Of a DNA stretch of 64,000 nt, positions 9,632-18,501 are shown in pieces. The DNA is taken from the NCBI RefSeq assembly GCF_007827955.1, contig NZ_VITR01000006.1:339396-403395 (forward strand), read 5' to 3'. This DNA comes from Nitrospirillum pindoramense (GTDB lineage Bacteria > Pseudomonadota > Alphaproteobacteria > Azospirillales > Azospirillaceae). The position numbers were made by a program, and so were the translations under genes. Below the pieces are notes generated by a model that made no database searches, was not told where the DNA came from, and saw only the letters and a list, made by a program, of their open reading frames with translations. Each line of letters starts with the position of its first letter. Position 1 is the stretch's first letter.

Positions 9632-10133
9632 GATTTCTTCCTTTCCTGGATGGTTCTGGATTCGGGATGGGGTTGGCCATGGATGCCCGTGGAGGGGCCA
9701 TACCATCATCATCCCTCATTCAACCTTTCCGGTTAAGGAGGAGTTAATCTCCAACTCATTAAGGCCCTGGCACGCCATGATATAAATCTTTGATAGTATT
9801 ATATTATCTCCCCTTTCTCCTCCTCAGGCCGGTCCTGCCGTGGCGTTGGCGTGCGTAAATGCCGCACCCGCAAAAGTCGATTCATCGCACTCAAGCGGCC
9901 AAGCGCTTCGCGGCCTAGGCCGCAAGCGTTAACGACCGGCTAACCCTTGTTGGCATAGTCTTGCGGCCGACAGGCAACCCTGGTCCGAAGGATCAGCGGT
10001 CGCCGAGGGAGAAGGCCGCCGATAAGGTCGGTCCCAACAAGGGCCCCAAGCGGGAAATCCGCCGGCAGGGCCCGCCACCACCAAGCGAGAACGGCCCCTT
10101 TGGCAGAAGGCGGCCGCAGGATGTGTTTGCGCC
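9632..10133. other. Intergenic region, 502 bp, between divergent genes
   Basis: This region separates the chemoreceptor (minus) from the solute-binding protein (plus). An AT-rich patch near 9776-9810 (ATATAAATC, TATTATATTATC) stands out from the GC-rich surroundings and is a likely promoter area for the chemoreceptor. A hairpin lies at 9904-9928. No open frame with a convincing start was found here. Confidence 0.5.
9904..9928. repeat. Hairpin with perfect 14-bp palindromic core
   Basis: GCGGCCTAGGCCGC at 9910-9923 is a perfect palindrome; the flanks CGCTT (9904-9908) and AAGCG (9924-9928) extend the pairing with one bulged base. It is about 200 bp upstream of the 10134 gene. It could be an operator or a transcription-attenuating structure. 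Confidence 0.4.
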
Positions 10134-11051
10134 ATGCCCCTGCCCCCTGTTCCCCGTTTATGCGCCCTTTGGCTGGCGCTCTGCCTGATGGCGGCGCCGG
10201 CCCTCGCCGCGGGTCGCAACGACGACCCCGTCGACATGGGCGGCCTGGCCGCGCCGGCGGCCGCGCCCCCCGCGCCGGCGCCGCTGGTGGTGCATGCCTT
10301 GAACCAGGGCACGGCCTCCGCCTATGTGCTGAAGGTGTTGAAGCTGGCGCTGGCCAAGAGCGGCCGGCCCTATGTGCTGAAGATCGACGACCACCCCCTG
10401 CCCACCGCCCGGGTGCTGCGCCTGCTGGAGCAGCCGGACAACGGCGTGGTGGATGTCTATTGGCTGCCCACGGCGCCGGCGCTGGAGGCCCATTTCCAGC
10501 CGGTGCGGGTGCCGCTGGACCGGGGACTGATGGGATATCGCCTGCTGGCGGTGGGTGAGGCCGGCCAAGCCAAGCTGCAGGACGGCCAGCCCCTGGCCCT
10601 GGCGCAGGGAACCGGGTGGCCGGAAGCCCGCCTGCTGCGCGCCGCCGGCCAAACCGTGCGCGAGACGGCCGGCAACCCGTACGCCGACGTCGCCGATGGC
10701 GCCGCGGACGCCGTGCCCCGCAGCAGCCTGGATATCGAGCCGGAGGTGGAGCGGGCGCAAGCGGCCGGCGTGCCGGTGACGGTGGCTCGCGATGTCGCCC
10801 TGTTCTACCGCGACTTCTATCTCTACTTCTTCGTGGCCAAGCATAACGACCGCCTGGCCGACATGCTGCTGGACGGCCTGTATGAGGCCTATGCCGACGG
10901 CTCGTTCATGGCGCTGTTCCGCAACGACCCGCAGATCCAGGCGGCCATGGCCTACACCAGGCAGGGGCGGCGGGTGCTGGCCCTGCCCAACCCCGATGCC
11001 ACGGCACCCACCCGCGCCCTGGCCGCCAGCCTGACGGAAAGCCTGGAATAG
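10134..11051 (+). CDS. Periplasmic substrate-binding-like protein
   Basis: A 305-residue exported protein with a signal peptide of about 25 residues ending LAA, followed by an Ala/Pro-rich linker. The mature part resembles type-2 periplasmic binding proteins (a VVHALNQGTASAYVLKVLK start strand and helix, then alternating alpha/beta segments). There is no ABC permease or ATPase beside it, and no membrane anchor or enzymatic domain in it, so it is an orphan binding protein or a sensor partner. The ligand cannot be read from the sequence. Confidence 0.6.
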   Translation: MPLPPVPRLCALWLALCLMAAPALAAGRNDDPVDMGGLAAPAAAPPAPAPLVVHALNQGTASAYVLKVLKLALAKSGRPYVLKIDDHPLPTARVLRLLEQPDNGVVDVYWLPTAPALEAHFQPVRVPLDRGLMGYRLLAVGEAGQAKLQDGQPLALAQGTGWPEARLLRAAGQTVRETAGNPYADVADGAADAVPRSSLDIEPEVERAQAAGVPVTVARDVALFYRDFYLYFFVAKHNDRLADMLLDGLYEAYADGSFMALFRNDPQIQAAMAYTRQGRRVLALPNPDATAPTRALAASLTESLE

Positions 11052-11076
11052 CGGCGGGCCGCGATTCCGCCATCCC

Positions 11077-12327
11077 CTACTCCACCAGGCCCATGGAAAC
11101 GATGAAGATCAGGTAGAAGGTCAGCGCCAGCATGGCCACCCACAACAGGCCGATGGTGCGCCACAGGGCGCCGAACGTGCCCAGCCGGTAGGCGCCCTTG
11201 AGGTGGGCGTACATATGGATGGGGGGAACGAAGCACATCAGGACGCCGATGGCATCCGCCCCCAGCCCGGCCCGCGACCCCAGCGCCGCGACCGCCGTCA
11301 GCACCGCCATAAAGGAGAGGGAGTGCAGGGCGAAGACCACATGGTCGTAGAGAAAGACGCCGCGCTTGAACAGGAACATCAGCCAGATGAAGGGCACCGA
11401 CAGCGGCACCAGCAGGAAGGACAGCTTGGAGGCAGATTCCTTCATCTTGTAGAGCGTCAGTTCGGGATTGCGCAGGGCGTGGCGGACATGCTCCTCCAGC
11501 TTGGGCATGCCGAGGTCCACGTCGAACAGCTGCTTGGAATCGGCCAGTTGCTTGGCGGAGCGGGCCCAGGCCGGTTCATCGGTGGTGGCGGGTTCCTCAT
11601 CGGTGACGGCCGGCGTCTTGACCACTGAGGCGTCCGGTTTCGTCTCCCCGCCCACCGCCTCGGTCGCGGCCTTGGCCTTCAGGCCGGCCGCCGCCGCCGC
11701 GTCGAAAGCCTTCAGCATGGCCTCCGCCACCTTCAGTTCCTGCCGGCGCTTGTCCCGCAGGGCGGTGGCGTCGGCCACGTCGCGCCCCTCACGCTGGGCC
11801 TCCGCCAGATCGTTTTCCGCGTCCTTGAGTTCCCCCTTGGCGTCGGCGACGGTGGACTCCAGTTCCGCCCGCCCTTCGGCCAGAGACTGGTGATCCAGGC
11901 TTTTCAGCGGGTTGCCGCCCAGTGACTTCGCCGGCGTATCGACGAAGGACAGGGAGAAGAACATCAGGAAGACGCAGAACAGGAACAGCGCCAAGGGCGA
12001 GACGTAGCGCACGCGATGCCCATGGACATAGCGCCGCGTCAGGCTGCCGGGGCGGAAGGCCAGCATGGGGAAGGTGCGCCACACCTTGCTGTCGAAATGC
12101 AGGATGCCGTGGAAGAACTCCTCCACGATGTGCAGCATGGACCGGTGGACATGCCCCGGCTGGCCGCAGGCGTGGCAGTAGGCCCCGGTCAGATGCGTGC
12201 CGCAATTGGCGCACCGGTGGTGGCCATCCTCATGGGTGACGGCGGCCTGATGCCGCTCACCCTCGATCGCCCTGGCGACCAAGCTGGCTTCCGCCAGGCC
12301 GCCGGCCGCCTCAATCTCCCCGCTCAT
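11077..12327 (-). CDS. DUF3667 membrane protein with N-terminal zinc ribbon
   Basis: A 416-residue inner-membrane protein. Near the N-terminus is a C-x2-C...C-x2-C zinc ribbon (CANCGTHL and CHACGQ), followed by the conserved DUF3667 block EEFFHGILHFDSKVWRT. The first membrane segment (PLALFLFCVFLMFFSLSF) is separated from the four C-terminal ones by about 160 residues of charged, Ala/Glu-rich, probably coiled-coil sequence. The start at 12327 follows a G-rich ribosome site; the longer frame adds 26 residues of no family similarity. Function unknown. Confidence 0.85.
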   Translation of the reverse strand: MSGEIEAAGGLAEASLVARAIEGERHQAAVTHEDGHHRCANCGTHLTGAYCHACGQPGHVHRSMLHIVEEFFHGILHFDSKVWRTFPMLAFRPGSLTRRYVHGHRVRYVSPLALFLFCVFLMFFSLSFVDTPAKSLGGNPLKSLDHQSLAEGRAELESTVADAKGELKDAENDLAEAQREGRDVADATALRDKRRQELKVAEAMLKAFDAAAAAGLKAKAATEAVGGETKPDASVVKTPAVTDEEPATTDEPAWARSAKQLADSKQLFDVDLGMPKLEEHVRHALRNPELTLYKMKESASKLSFLLVPLSVPFIWLMFLFKRGVFLYDHVVFALHSLSFMAVLTAVAALGSRAGLGADAIGVLMCFVPPIHMYAHLKGAYRLGTFGALWRTIGLLWVAMLALTFYLIFIVSMGLVE

Positions 12328-12438
12328 TCCCCTGCCCCCCAAGGCCATCCCCCGCAGCGGCGCGGGGCCGGCGCCGAGGATGCGGGCAGTACGGCTTAAT
12401 TGCAAGATTGGCGGGGCGTCCTAAGGGGTTAGGACGGC

Positions 12439-13179
12439 TTAGGGGATGAAATAGAAGGGGTTGGGCAGCTTGAAGCCACGCTCGGCATGGCCGCCGACCA
12501 GGTCGCTGTCCTGATCGCCCATGTTGGCGATGATGGTGTAGCCCTGGGCCTCGATACGCGCCCGCTCCGCCGCCTTGTAGTCCGCCGCCGATGGATTGTG
12601 GGTCCCAGGTGTCCGCAGCACCAGGCCGGCCCAGCCCTCATAGCCTGCGGCCGTCAGGTTGCGGGCGGTGGCCTCGCGCTCCGTCTCCGGCCGGCCGGTG
12701 ATGAAAAAGACGGCGACGCCGGCGGCCCGCGCCTGACGGTAGACCTCCAACGTCGGCGCGATGACAGCGGCCCGGCCCATCATCTCCCAGACCGGGGCGG
12801 CGCACGGCCCCCGATCGAGGTCGCAGCCGCCGGCGGTGATGTAGCCGAAGTCGTTGATCCGCAATTGCGGCCAGTTGCTGAGCGATGTCTCGTCAATATC
12901 CAGCACCAGGGCGGGACGGGCGCCGGCCGGCAAGGTGGCGGCACGCGCCTTGATCCAGGCGGCGGCCTCGCCCGCCACGCGGGCCAGGTCGCGGTCATAG
13001 GCGCCGCTGTCGTGATAGGCCACCAGTTGGGTCTTCACCACACCCAGGTTGGGCAGGCCGGGCGCCGGCGCTATCGGCGCCAGGGGCGCCTGATGGGCGC
13101 AACCGGCCAGCGTGGCCAGGCTGAGGGCGGCCAGAACGCGGAGGGGCAGGCCCCGGAGGGACGGGGCGCGAACGGACAT
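12439..13179 (-). CDS. HAD-type acid phosphatase, outer-membrane lipoprotein
   Basis: A 246-residue lipoprotein of the HAD class B/e(P4) acid phosphatase type. The signal ends in a lipobox LAGC with the acylated Cys at residue 27. HAD motif I is DIDET (94-98), with the two catalytic Asp residues, and a later FITGRPE matches motif II. Such enzymes dephosphorylate nucleotides and other phosphomonoesters in the periplasm or at the outer membrane. It starts 14 nt after the metallophosphoesterase stop codon with an AAGGAG ribosome site, so the two form an operon for extracytoplasmic phosphate release. Confidence 0.88.
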   Translation of the reverse strand: MSVRAPSLRGLPLRVLAALSLATLAGCAHQAPLAPIAPAPGLPNLGVVKTQLVAYHDSGAYDRDLARVAGEAAAWIKARAATLPAGARPALVLDIDETSLSNWPQLRINDFGYITAGGCDLDRGPCAAPVWEMMGRAAVIAPTLEVYRQARAAGVAVFFITGRPETEREATARNLTAAGYEGWAGLVLRTPGTHNPSAADYKAAERARIEAQGYTIIANMGDQDSDLVGGHAERGFKLPNPFYFIP

Positions 13180-13193
13180 GCGGGCGGGCTCCT

Positions 13194-14669
13194 TCAGGGC
13201 TGGGGACAAGCGCAGCGGGTGTAGCCATCGACCAGGGTCTGGTCCAGGGCGCACAGATACAGCGGCTGATTATCCGGCGTCATGGCGGAGGCATCTGGCC
13301 GGGCGACACTGTAGATGGCGCGATAGCGCGCCCTGGCCGGCCCGCTGTCGCGGATATGCGCGATGATGGCGCGCAACGCCTGGGGCGTCAGGGCCGGCGC
13401 CCCCCAAACCCGGGCCGTATCGTACTCGGGCAGCCAGCGGGCGGTGCGCAGGCTGGGCCCATCGACCAGATTGGCCAGGTAGTAGGTGGTCAGGTGGGCG
13501 ACCGAGCCATCGGCCGCCGCCACCCCCAGCTTGAACGCCGGGCTTTGCTGGTAGACCGGGCTGACGGCCGGCGTCACCAGCACAGGAACCCCGGCACCGG
13601 GGGGACCCATCAGGCGCAAATCGTCCATATGGACATGGCCGGCGAACAGCACCTTCACGATGTCATGGTAGGGCGCCAGCTCCGCCTCGAACCGCGCCTC
13701 CATGCCGGGGGCGAACAGTTCGACCGGCGCGGTGCAGGAGGGCGCCGGCTGGCCGGCGGTGGCCGCCTCCTTGCCCGCCTTGGCCCAGGCGCTGGCGGTG
13801 GCATAGCTGTCGATGCCCGGCACGACATGGGTGATCAGCCAGACGCTGTCGCCGGCCGCCTTGGCGTCGGCCAGCGCCTGGTGCAGCCAGGCCAGCGTGG
13901 TGTCCTGCGGCGTGTCACCGGGGCGCCCGCAGCTGTTCTTGTACTTGCGGGCCAGGGGCACCGTGTCGAAGGACACGATGCGCACGCCCTTCAAGGTCGG
14001 ATGGCGGATGACGTAGTTGCCGGCCAGGCGCCAGTCTCGGTCTATGGCCGCCGCATCCGCCCCCTCCCCCAGGCCGGGACCGAAGCCCTGGGTCAGCAGC
14101 GGCAGGGTGTCCGCCAGGAACGGACCGTTGGGCGCCACGGCATAGTCGCCGCAATAGCTGTCGTTGTTGCCGAGCGCCGTCAGCACCGGGACGCCCGGGA
14201 AGGTCTGCCGCAGGGCTTCCAGCAGCACCGTCACCGTCTTCAAGGTGAAGGCGCGGTAGGCCGCGTCATCCCCCTTGTGCGCCGGCAAGGTCTCCTCGAA
14301 CGTGTCGCGGAAGTCGTGGGCCAGCATGTCGCCGGTGTGCAGGATGTAGGCGGGATGCCGCTGGGCCTGTCGCATGGCCGCGAAGGCGGAGCGGAGCAGG
14401 AACCAGTTGCTGTCCCGGCCGAAGGGGGACAGGCGCCGCCCGGCGGCGCTGTCCAGGATGGCCGGCCACTCCTTTGCGGGTGCCGCGTCCAGCCGGGCGG
14501 CCAAGCTGGCGTCATCCAAGGGATTGAAATGCAGGTCGCTGACCACCAGGAAGGGTGCCGGCTCCGCCACGGAGGCCACGGTACCGGCCGGCTTGGCCGC
14601 CCAGGCCACACTTGCCCCCAACAGGCACAAGCCCATCGCCACCGCCGTGGCCAAGCCCGGCAAGGTCAT
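13194..14669 (-). CDS. Secreted metallophosphoesterase
   Basis: A 491-residue calcineurin-like phosphoesterase with a signal peptide (ending AWA). All metal-binding blocks are visible: SDLHFN, HTGDML, GNNDSYCG, ITHVVPG and FAGHVHMDD. The overall length and the C-terminal extension resemble acid-sphingomyelinase-like phosphodiesterases. The ATG at 14669 gives a good signal peptide; a GTG three codons upstream (14678) with GAGGGG before it would add a positively charged n-region and is a real alternative. It is the first gene of a two-gene operon with the acid phosphatase lipoprotein. Confidence 0.85.
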   Translation of the reverse strand: MTLPGLATAVAMGLCLLGASVAWAAKPAGTVASVAEPAPFLVVSDLHFNPLDDASLAARLDAAPAKEWPAILDSAAGRRLSPFGRDSNWFLLRSAFAAMRQAQRHPAYILHTGDMLAHDFRDTFEETLPAHKGDDAAYRAFTLKTVTVLLEALRQTFPGVPVLTALGNNDSYCGDYAVAPNGPFLADTLPLLTQGFGPGLGEGADAAAIDRDWRLAGNYVIRHPTLKGVRIVSFDTVPLARKYKNSCGRPGDTPQDTTLAWLHQALADAKAAGDSVWLITHVVPGIDSYATASAWAKAGKEAATAGQPAPSCTAPVELFAPGMEARFEAELAPYHDIVKVLFAGHVHMDDLRLMGPPGAGVPVLVTPAVSPVYQQSPAFKLGVAAADGSVAHLTTYYLANLVDGPSLRTARWLPEYDTARVWGAPALTPQALRAIIAHIRDSGPARARYRAIYSVARPDASAMTPDNQPLYLCALDQTLVDGYTRCACPQP

Positions 14670-14923
14670 CCGCTTCACCACCAGCTGCCCCTCGGTTTCG
14701 CACCCGCAGTATCGCGCACCGTTGATGGCGGGCCGCCCCCGCCCTGTCAATGGCGCTGGCCGCCACACCGCAAAAACATGACCAAATGGACAGGATTTGA
14801 CCCGGCACACCATCGTTTGTTTCCCGGCGTCCCTGGGCATTCCTGGTTGTATTCAGCCGAGTGGCTGGATACCGTTTCGTATTAACGCCGCATTGCCGGG
14901 CGGCGACATCATGGGGCGGGGAC

Positions 14924-15793
14924 ATGGGACGGACGGGATGGGGGCTGGTGCTTACGGCGGTGGCGCTGATGGCATTGGCGGGGTGTGACAACGAGATGTC
15001 CACCGGCGTGCCGGCACCGCCGCCTCCACCGCTTATTGCTGCGCGGGCACCCGTCGCGGACAAGGCCGGTACCGAACAGATCGTCGTGACGGGAGCCAGG
15101 CGGGGAGAGCAGGATCAAGGCAAATATCTCGCCGTCACGCAGTCCTACAGCCTTGGCCTGCCGGCCAACGCGGTTGAAGCGGTACAGAACCGCAACCTGG
15201 CGACATGCGCTAAGCTGGGCTGCCTCGTCTTGGAAAGCAATCTGGAGCGTGGCTATGCCAACAGGATCACGGCCCGGACCTCTGTCCGTATTCCTCCACA
15301 GGACGTGGCTGCGCTGGTGGCCGACCTGACGGCACCGCCCGCCCGTGTGACCTCGCACAGCATCGCCACTGAAGACATGACGACGACAGTGCTGGATACG
15401 GACAAGCGCCTGGCAAGCAAGGTTGCCCTGCGAGACCGGCTGACCGCACTGATGCACGGCCCCACCCCTATGGCCGTATCCGATCTGGTGGCGGCTGAAC
15501 GGGAACTGGCGAACGCCCAGGGGGAAATCGAAAGCCTGACCGCTCAGCGCGACTACCTGCGCCGACAGACGGAAATGGTGCGGATTGACATCGACTACAA
15601 CGGTGAAGCGGCGGTGGCTGGGGACACCGACCTCACCCCCATAAGCCGCGCGTTCAAGGGCTTTGGCCAGACCGTGGTCCGCGCCACCGCGTCACTGATC
15701 GCCACGATCGCGGCGCTGCTGCCCTGGCTGCCCCTGATCCTGTTGGCCGGCTGGATCTTGCGCCACCCGCTGAAGCGCCTGTTACGGCGCTAA
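14924..15793 (+). CDS. DUF4349 lipoprotein with C-terminal membrane helix
   Basis: A 289-residue protein with a lipoprotein signal (ALAGC, acylated Cys at 21). The central part resembles DUF4349: a beta-strand segment, then a charged helical hairpin (about 165-220, probable coiled coil). A hydrophobic segment near the C-terminus (LIATIAALLPWLPLILLAGWIL) should be a membrane anchor, followed by a basic tail. Having both a lipobox and a C-terminal membrane helix is typical of this family. Start at 14924 with GGGGCGGGG upstream. Function unknown. Confidence 0.78.
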   Translation: MGRTGWGLVLTAVALMALAGCDNEMSTGVPAPPPPPLIAARAPVADKAGTEQIVVTGARRGEQDQGKYLAVTQSYSLGLPANAVEAVQNRNLATCAKLGCLVLESNLERGYANRITARTSVRIPPQDVAALVADLTAPPARVTSHSIATEDMTTTVLDTDKRLASKVALRDRLTALMHGPTPMAVSDLVAAERELANAQGEIESLTAQRDYLRRQTEMVRIDIDYNGEAAVAGDTDLTPISRAFKGFGQTVVRATASLIATIAALLPWLPLILLAGWILRHPLKRLLRR

Positions 15794-15867
15794 ATTGGCG
15801 TCCCCTGGACACCAGTGGTGGTGCTGGCCAGCTGGCTGGTGTGGCGCCGTTGGCGGTTCAAGGCCGC

Positions 15868-16632
15868 TTAAGCCAACCGCGCCACCAGCGACAGGGGCAG
15901 CAGCTTCAGGACCGGCGCCATATAGGCCCAGGGCCAGGTGGGGACGTGGGCCGTGGCCGGTTCCCGCTCGATGGCCTTCACCAGCAGGCGGCTGCCGACA
16001 TCGCCGGCGATGGCGAAGGGCAGGCGCTTGGCGCCCGCGTTCAGTTCGGTGTGGATATAGCCGGGGAACAGGGTGGTGATCCGGATGGGGGTGCGCAACA
16101 GCTCGGCCCGGATGCCCTCCGCCAGGGCGGCCAGGCCCGCCTTGGTGGCGGCGTAGGTGGTCAGATGCTTGGGTAGGCCGCGCAGCGCGCTCATGGACGA
16201 GACGACGACCAGGTGGCCTTTATTACGAGACCGGAATAACTCCACTGCGGCCTCGCACTGCGCCAGGGCCGCCACGAAATTGGTCTGGGCCGTCGCCAGG
16301 TTCTCGGCGAAATGGCCGGTGCCGATGCGCCGGCCGGAGCCAATGCCGGCATTGACGACGATGCGGTCCAATCCACCCATTTCGCTATCGAAAGCATGGA
16401 AGGTTTCAAACACCGCCGCGTGGTCGGTGACGTCCAGCGGGCGTATGGCGACACGGATGCCGGGATGCGCCTGCAGCAGGTCCCGCCGCAAGGCCTCCAG
16501 CCGGTCGGTGCGGCGGGCGCAGAGCGCCAAGTCCCGGCCGAGGGCGGCGAATTCCCGGGCCATGCCCAGGCCCAGGCCAGAACTGGCGCCGGTGATGAGG
16601 ATCGTGCGATTTGGGGTGGATGGGGCCGTCAT
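15868..16632 (-). CDS. Short-chain dehydrogenase/reductase
   Basis: A 254-residue SDR. The cofactor motif is TGASSGLG near the N-terminus, NAG occurs in the middle (VVNAGIG), the catalytic Ser is in VVSSMSAL and the active-site pair is YAATK. The C-terminal hydrophobic stretch (MAPVLKLLPLSLVARLA) may associate with membrane or with a partner. It is the last gene of the five-gene minus-strand operon that starts with the acyl-CoA dehydrogenase, 26 nt after the histidine phosphatase stop. A GAGGCG ribosome site precedes the ATG. The substrate is probably an acyl or hydroxyacyl compound, by context. Confidence 0.85.
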   Translation of the reverse strand: MTAPSTPNRTILITGASSGLGLGMAREFAALGRDLALCARRTDRLEALRRDLLQAHPGIRVAIRPLDVTDHAAVFETFHAFDSEMGGLDRIVVNAGIGSGRRIGTGHFAENLATAQTNFVAALAQCEAAVELFRSRNKGHLVVVSSMSALRGLPKHLTTYAATKAGLAALAEGIRAELLRTPIRITTLFPGYIHTELNAGAKRLPFAIAGDVGSRLLVKAIEREPATAHVPTWPWAYMAPVLKLLPLSLVARLA

Positions 16633-16658
16633 GGGCGCCTCGATTCGGGGAGGTCGGA

Positions 16659-17378
16659 TCAGCGATAGGTCAGCAGGCCGTCCGGCCCTTCCAGGCCCGC
16701 CTGCTCATTGAGGCTGGACAGCGACCAGCCAGGCCCCACCCGGTCCACGGCCCGGGTCGGGACCAGCAGCTTGGTAACGCCGCCATTGACCAGGCCCCAA
16801 TGGACCTGGCGGGCGGCGGCGGCATCCAGGCCCAGCACCGCCTGCACCGCCACCATGATGGGCCCGCCGGAGGTGAAGACCAGGACGGCGGCACCCGTCC
16901 GCCCTCCTGCCTGGGCCGCCCGCGCGAGGCCGGCCAACACGCGGTCGCGGAACACGGGCCAGCTTTCGGTGTAGTCGGCATCGTGGTCCCCGGCCATCCA
17001 CCGGGTCACCGCCTCGGCGAACAGCGCCTGATAGGCGCGGCGGGGATCGGGCGCGGAGGAAAGTTCCGCCCGGAGCGCGGCGGCATCGGCCAAATCCGGC
17101 CGATGGCGGGCGACCAGGTCGGCGGGGTCGTACTCGTTGAGGTTCGTGTCGACGGCCACGGCGGTCCCGCCCCGGCCCATGGCCTCAAGGCAGGCGGCGG
17201 CGGTGTCGCGGTGCCGGTTGAGGCTGCCGCTGAGGGCGATGATGTCCGCCGCTCCCAACCGGGCGGCAAGCTGCTGGCCCACCACCCGGCCCTGGGCGAT
17301 GCCCGGCGCCGACAGGCGGTCGTAATCGTCCGCCCCGAAGGAGGCCTGGCCGTGGCGGATGAGGTACAGCGCCACCAT
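16659..17378 (-). CDS. Histidine phosphatase family protein
   Basis: A 239-residue phosphoglycerate-mutase-like protein. The N-terminal LIRHGQASFG is the RHG motif carrying the phosphorylated His; a second His-containing motif, FTSGGPI, is degenerate because family members often carry SHGG there. The start is 4 nt downstream of the kinase gene stop, so the two are translationally close. In this operon it could hydrolyse a phospho-intermediate made by the APH-type kinase; that is inference. Confidence 0.82.
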   Translation of the reverse strand: MVALYLIRHGQASFGADDYDRLSAPGIAQGRVVGQQLAARLGAADIIALSGSLNRHRDTAAACLEAMGRGGTAVAVDTNLNEYDPADLVARHRPDLADAAALRAELSSAPDPRRAYQALFAEAVTRWMAGDHDADYTESWPVFRDRVLAGLARAAQAGGRTGAAVLVFTSGGPIMVAVQAVLGLDAAAARQVHWGLVNGGVTKLLVPTRAVDRVGPGWSLSSLNEQAGLEGPDGLLTYR

Positions 17379-17382
17379 GGGA

Positions 17383-18501
17383 TCAGCGCCCGGCCCGGCG
17401 CAGGATGCGGCGGCAGCGCCAGTCCAGATACGTGACCAGCAGCCAGAAGCGCTTGAACGCCGGATTGCGCGTCTGGCGGTGGTGATAGCGGTAGTAGATC
17501 TGCTGGGCGATGACGGCCAGGCGGAAGAGGCCGAACACCTCGTAGAAGGTCCAGTCCACCGCCTGGGCGTCCAGCCTGTCCCCCATGGCCGCCAGATAGT
17601 GGGCCACCACCGCGTCGCGGGTCAGCATGCCGGGCAGGTGGGTGGGCTGCCGGCGGGTGGAGCGCATAATGAAATCATCGTCCGCCTGCACCCAATAGGC
17701 CAGCGCCCCGCCCAAATCCATCAGCGGGTCGCCGATGGTGGCCATCTCCCAGTCCAGCACGCCGATCACGCGCGTCGGGTCGGCGGCATCCAGCACCAGA
17801 TTGTCGAAGCGCCAGTCGTTGTGGATGACGCAAGCGGCGCTGTCCGCCGGGGTGTTGGCCGCCAGCCAGGCCCGCACCCGGGCGAAGGAGGGCACGTTCC
17901 AGGTGCGCGCCTTGAGGTAGCGCCCCGACCAGCCCTCCACCTGGCGGCGGCAATAGCCCTCGCCCTTGCCCAGGCCCGCCAGGCCAGCCGCCTCCGGGTC
18001 CACCCGGTGCAGCGCCACCAGCTTGTCCACCATGGCCAGGCACAGGCGGCGCACGGCATCCGGGCCCATGTCCAGGCCCCGCGGCAGGTTGGCACGGGGA
18101 ATGATGCCGGCGATGCGTTCCATGACATAAAAGTCGGCACCGATGAGCTGGTCGTCCTGGCACAGCCCCACCATGGTGGGAACCCAGGGAAAGACGGGCT
18201 TCAGCGCCTGCTGCACGCGGAATTCGCGGACCATGTCGTGCGCGGACTTGGCCTTGGTGCCTGCGGGGGGGCGCCGCAGGATGAAGTCGCCCTCCACCCC
18301 GTCCTCGCCATAGGCCAGGCGATAGGTCCAGTTGCTGGCGCCGCCGGAATATTGCGTCACCTGCGGCTGGCCCGTCAGCGTCGGCCGCTGGCCCTTCAGC
18401 CAGCGGTCAACCGCGGCCACGTCTAGCTCCTCCCCCGCCCTTACCGGGCCGGCCCGGTCGGTCACGGGCCGGGGTGGGACCTCACCCGGCGCCACCGTCA
18501 T
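17383..18501 (-). CDS. APH-type phosphotransferase (ACAD10/11-type kinase)
   Basis: A 372-residue aminoglycoside-phosphotransferase-fold kinase. The catalytic loop is HNDWRFDN (H-x-D-x4-N) and the magnesium-binding DWE follows in VLDWEMATIGDP. The N-terminal lobe carries YSGGASNWTYRL and a FILRRPP lysine-less strand typical of the group fused to acyl-CoA dehydrogenase in human ACAD10/ACAD11. Its start codon overlaps the preceding SDR stop as ATGA, showing translational coupling. Family kinases such as LvaA of Pseudomonas putida phosphorylate 4-hydroxyacyl-CoA; that activity here is inferred from the neighbourhood. Confidence 0.85.
   Translation of the reverse strand: MTVAPGEVPPRPVTDRAGPVRAGEELDVAAVDRWLKGQRPTLTGQPQVTQYSGGASNWTYRLAYGEDGVEGDFILRRPPAGTKAKSAHDMVREFRVQQALKPVFPWVPTMVGLCQDDQLIGADFYVMERIAGIIPRANLPRGLDMGPDAVRRLCLAMVDKLVALHRVDPEAAGLAGLGKGEGYCRRQVEGWSGRYLKARTWNVPSFARVRAWLAANTPADSAACVIHNDWRFDNLVLDAADPTRVIGVLDWEMATIGDPLMDLGGALAYWVQADDDFIMRSTRRQPTHLPGMLTRDAVVAHYLAAMGDRLDAQAVDWTFYEVFGLFRLAVIAQQIYYRYHHRQTRNPAFKRFWLLVTYLDWRCRRILRRAGR

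Noticed and set aside
7925..9736. Plus-strand open frame of about 600 codons antisense to the chemoreceptor
   Set aside because: The protein is Gly/His/Leu-rich with no ribosome site; the minus-strand chemoreceptor is unambiguous.
9949..9965. TTGGCATAGTCTTGC as a sigma-54 promoter
   Set aside because: The GG to GC spacing is 9 instead of 10 bases, and no enhancer-binding regulator is nearby.
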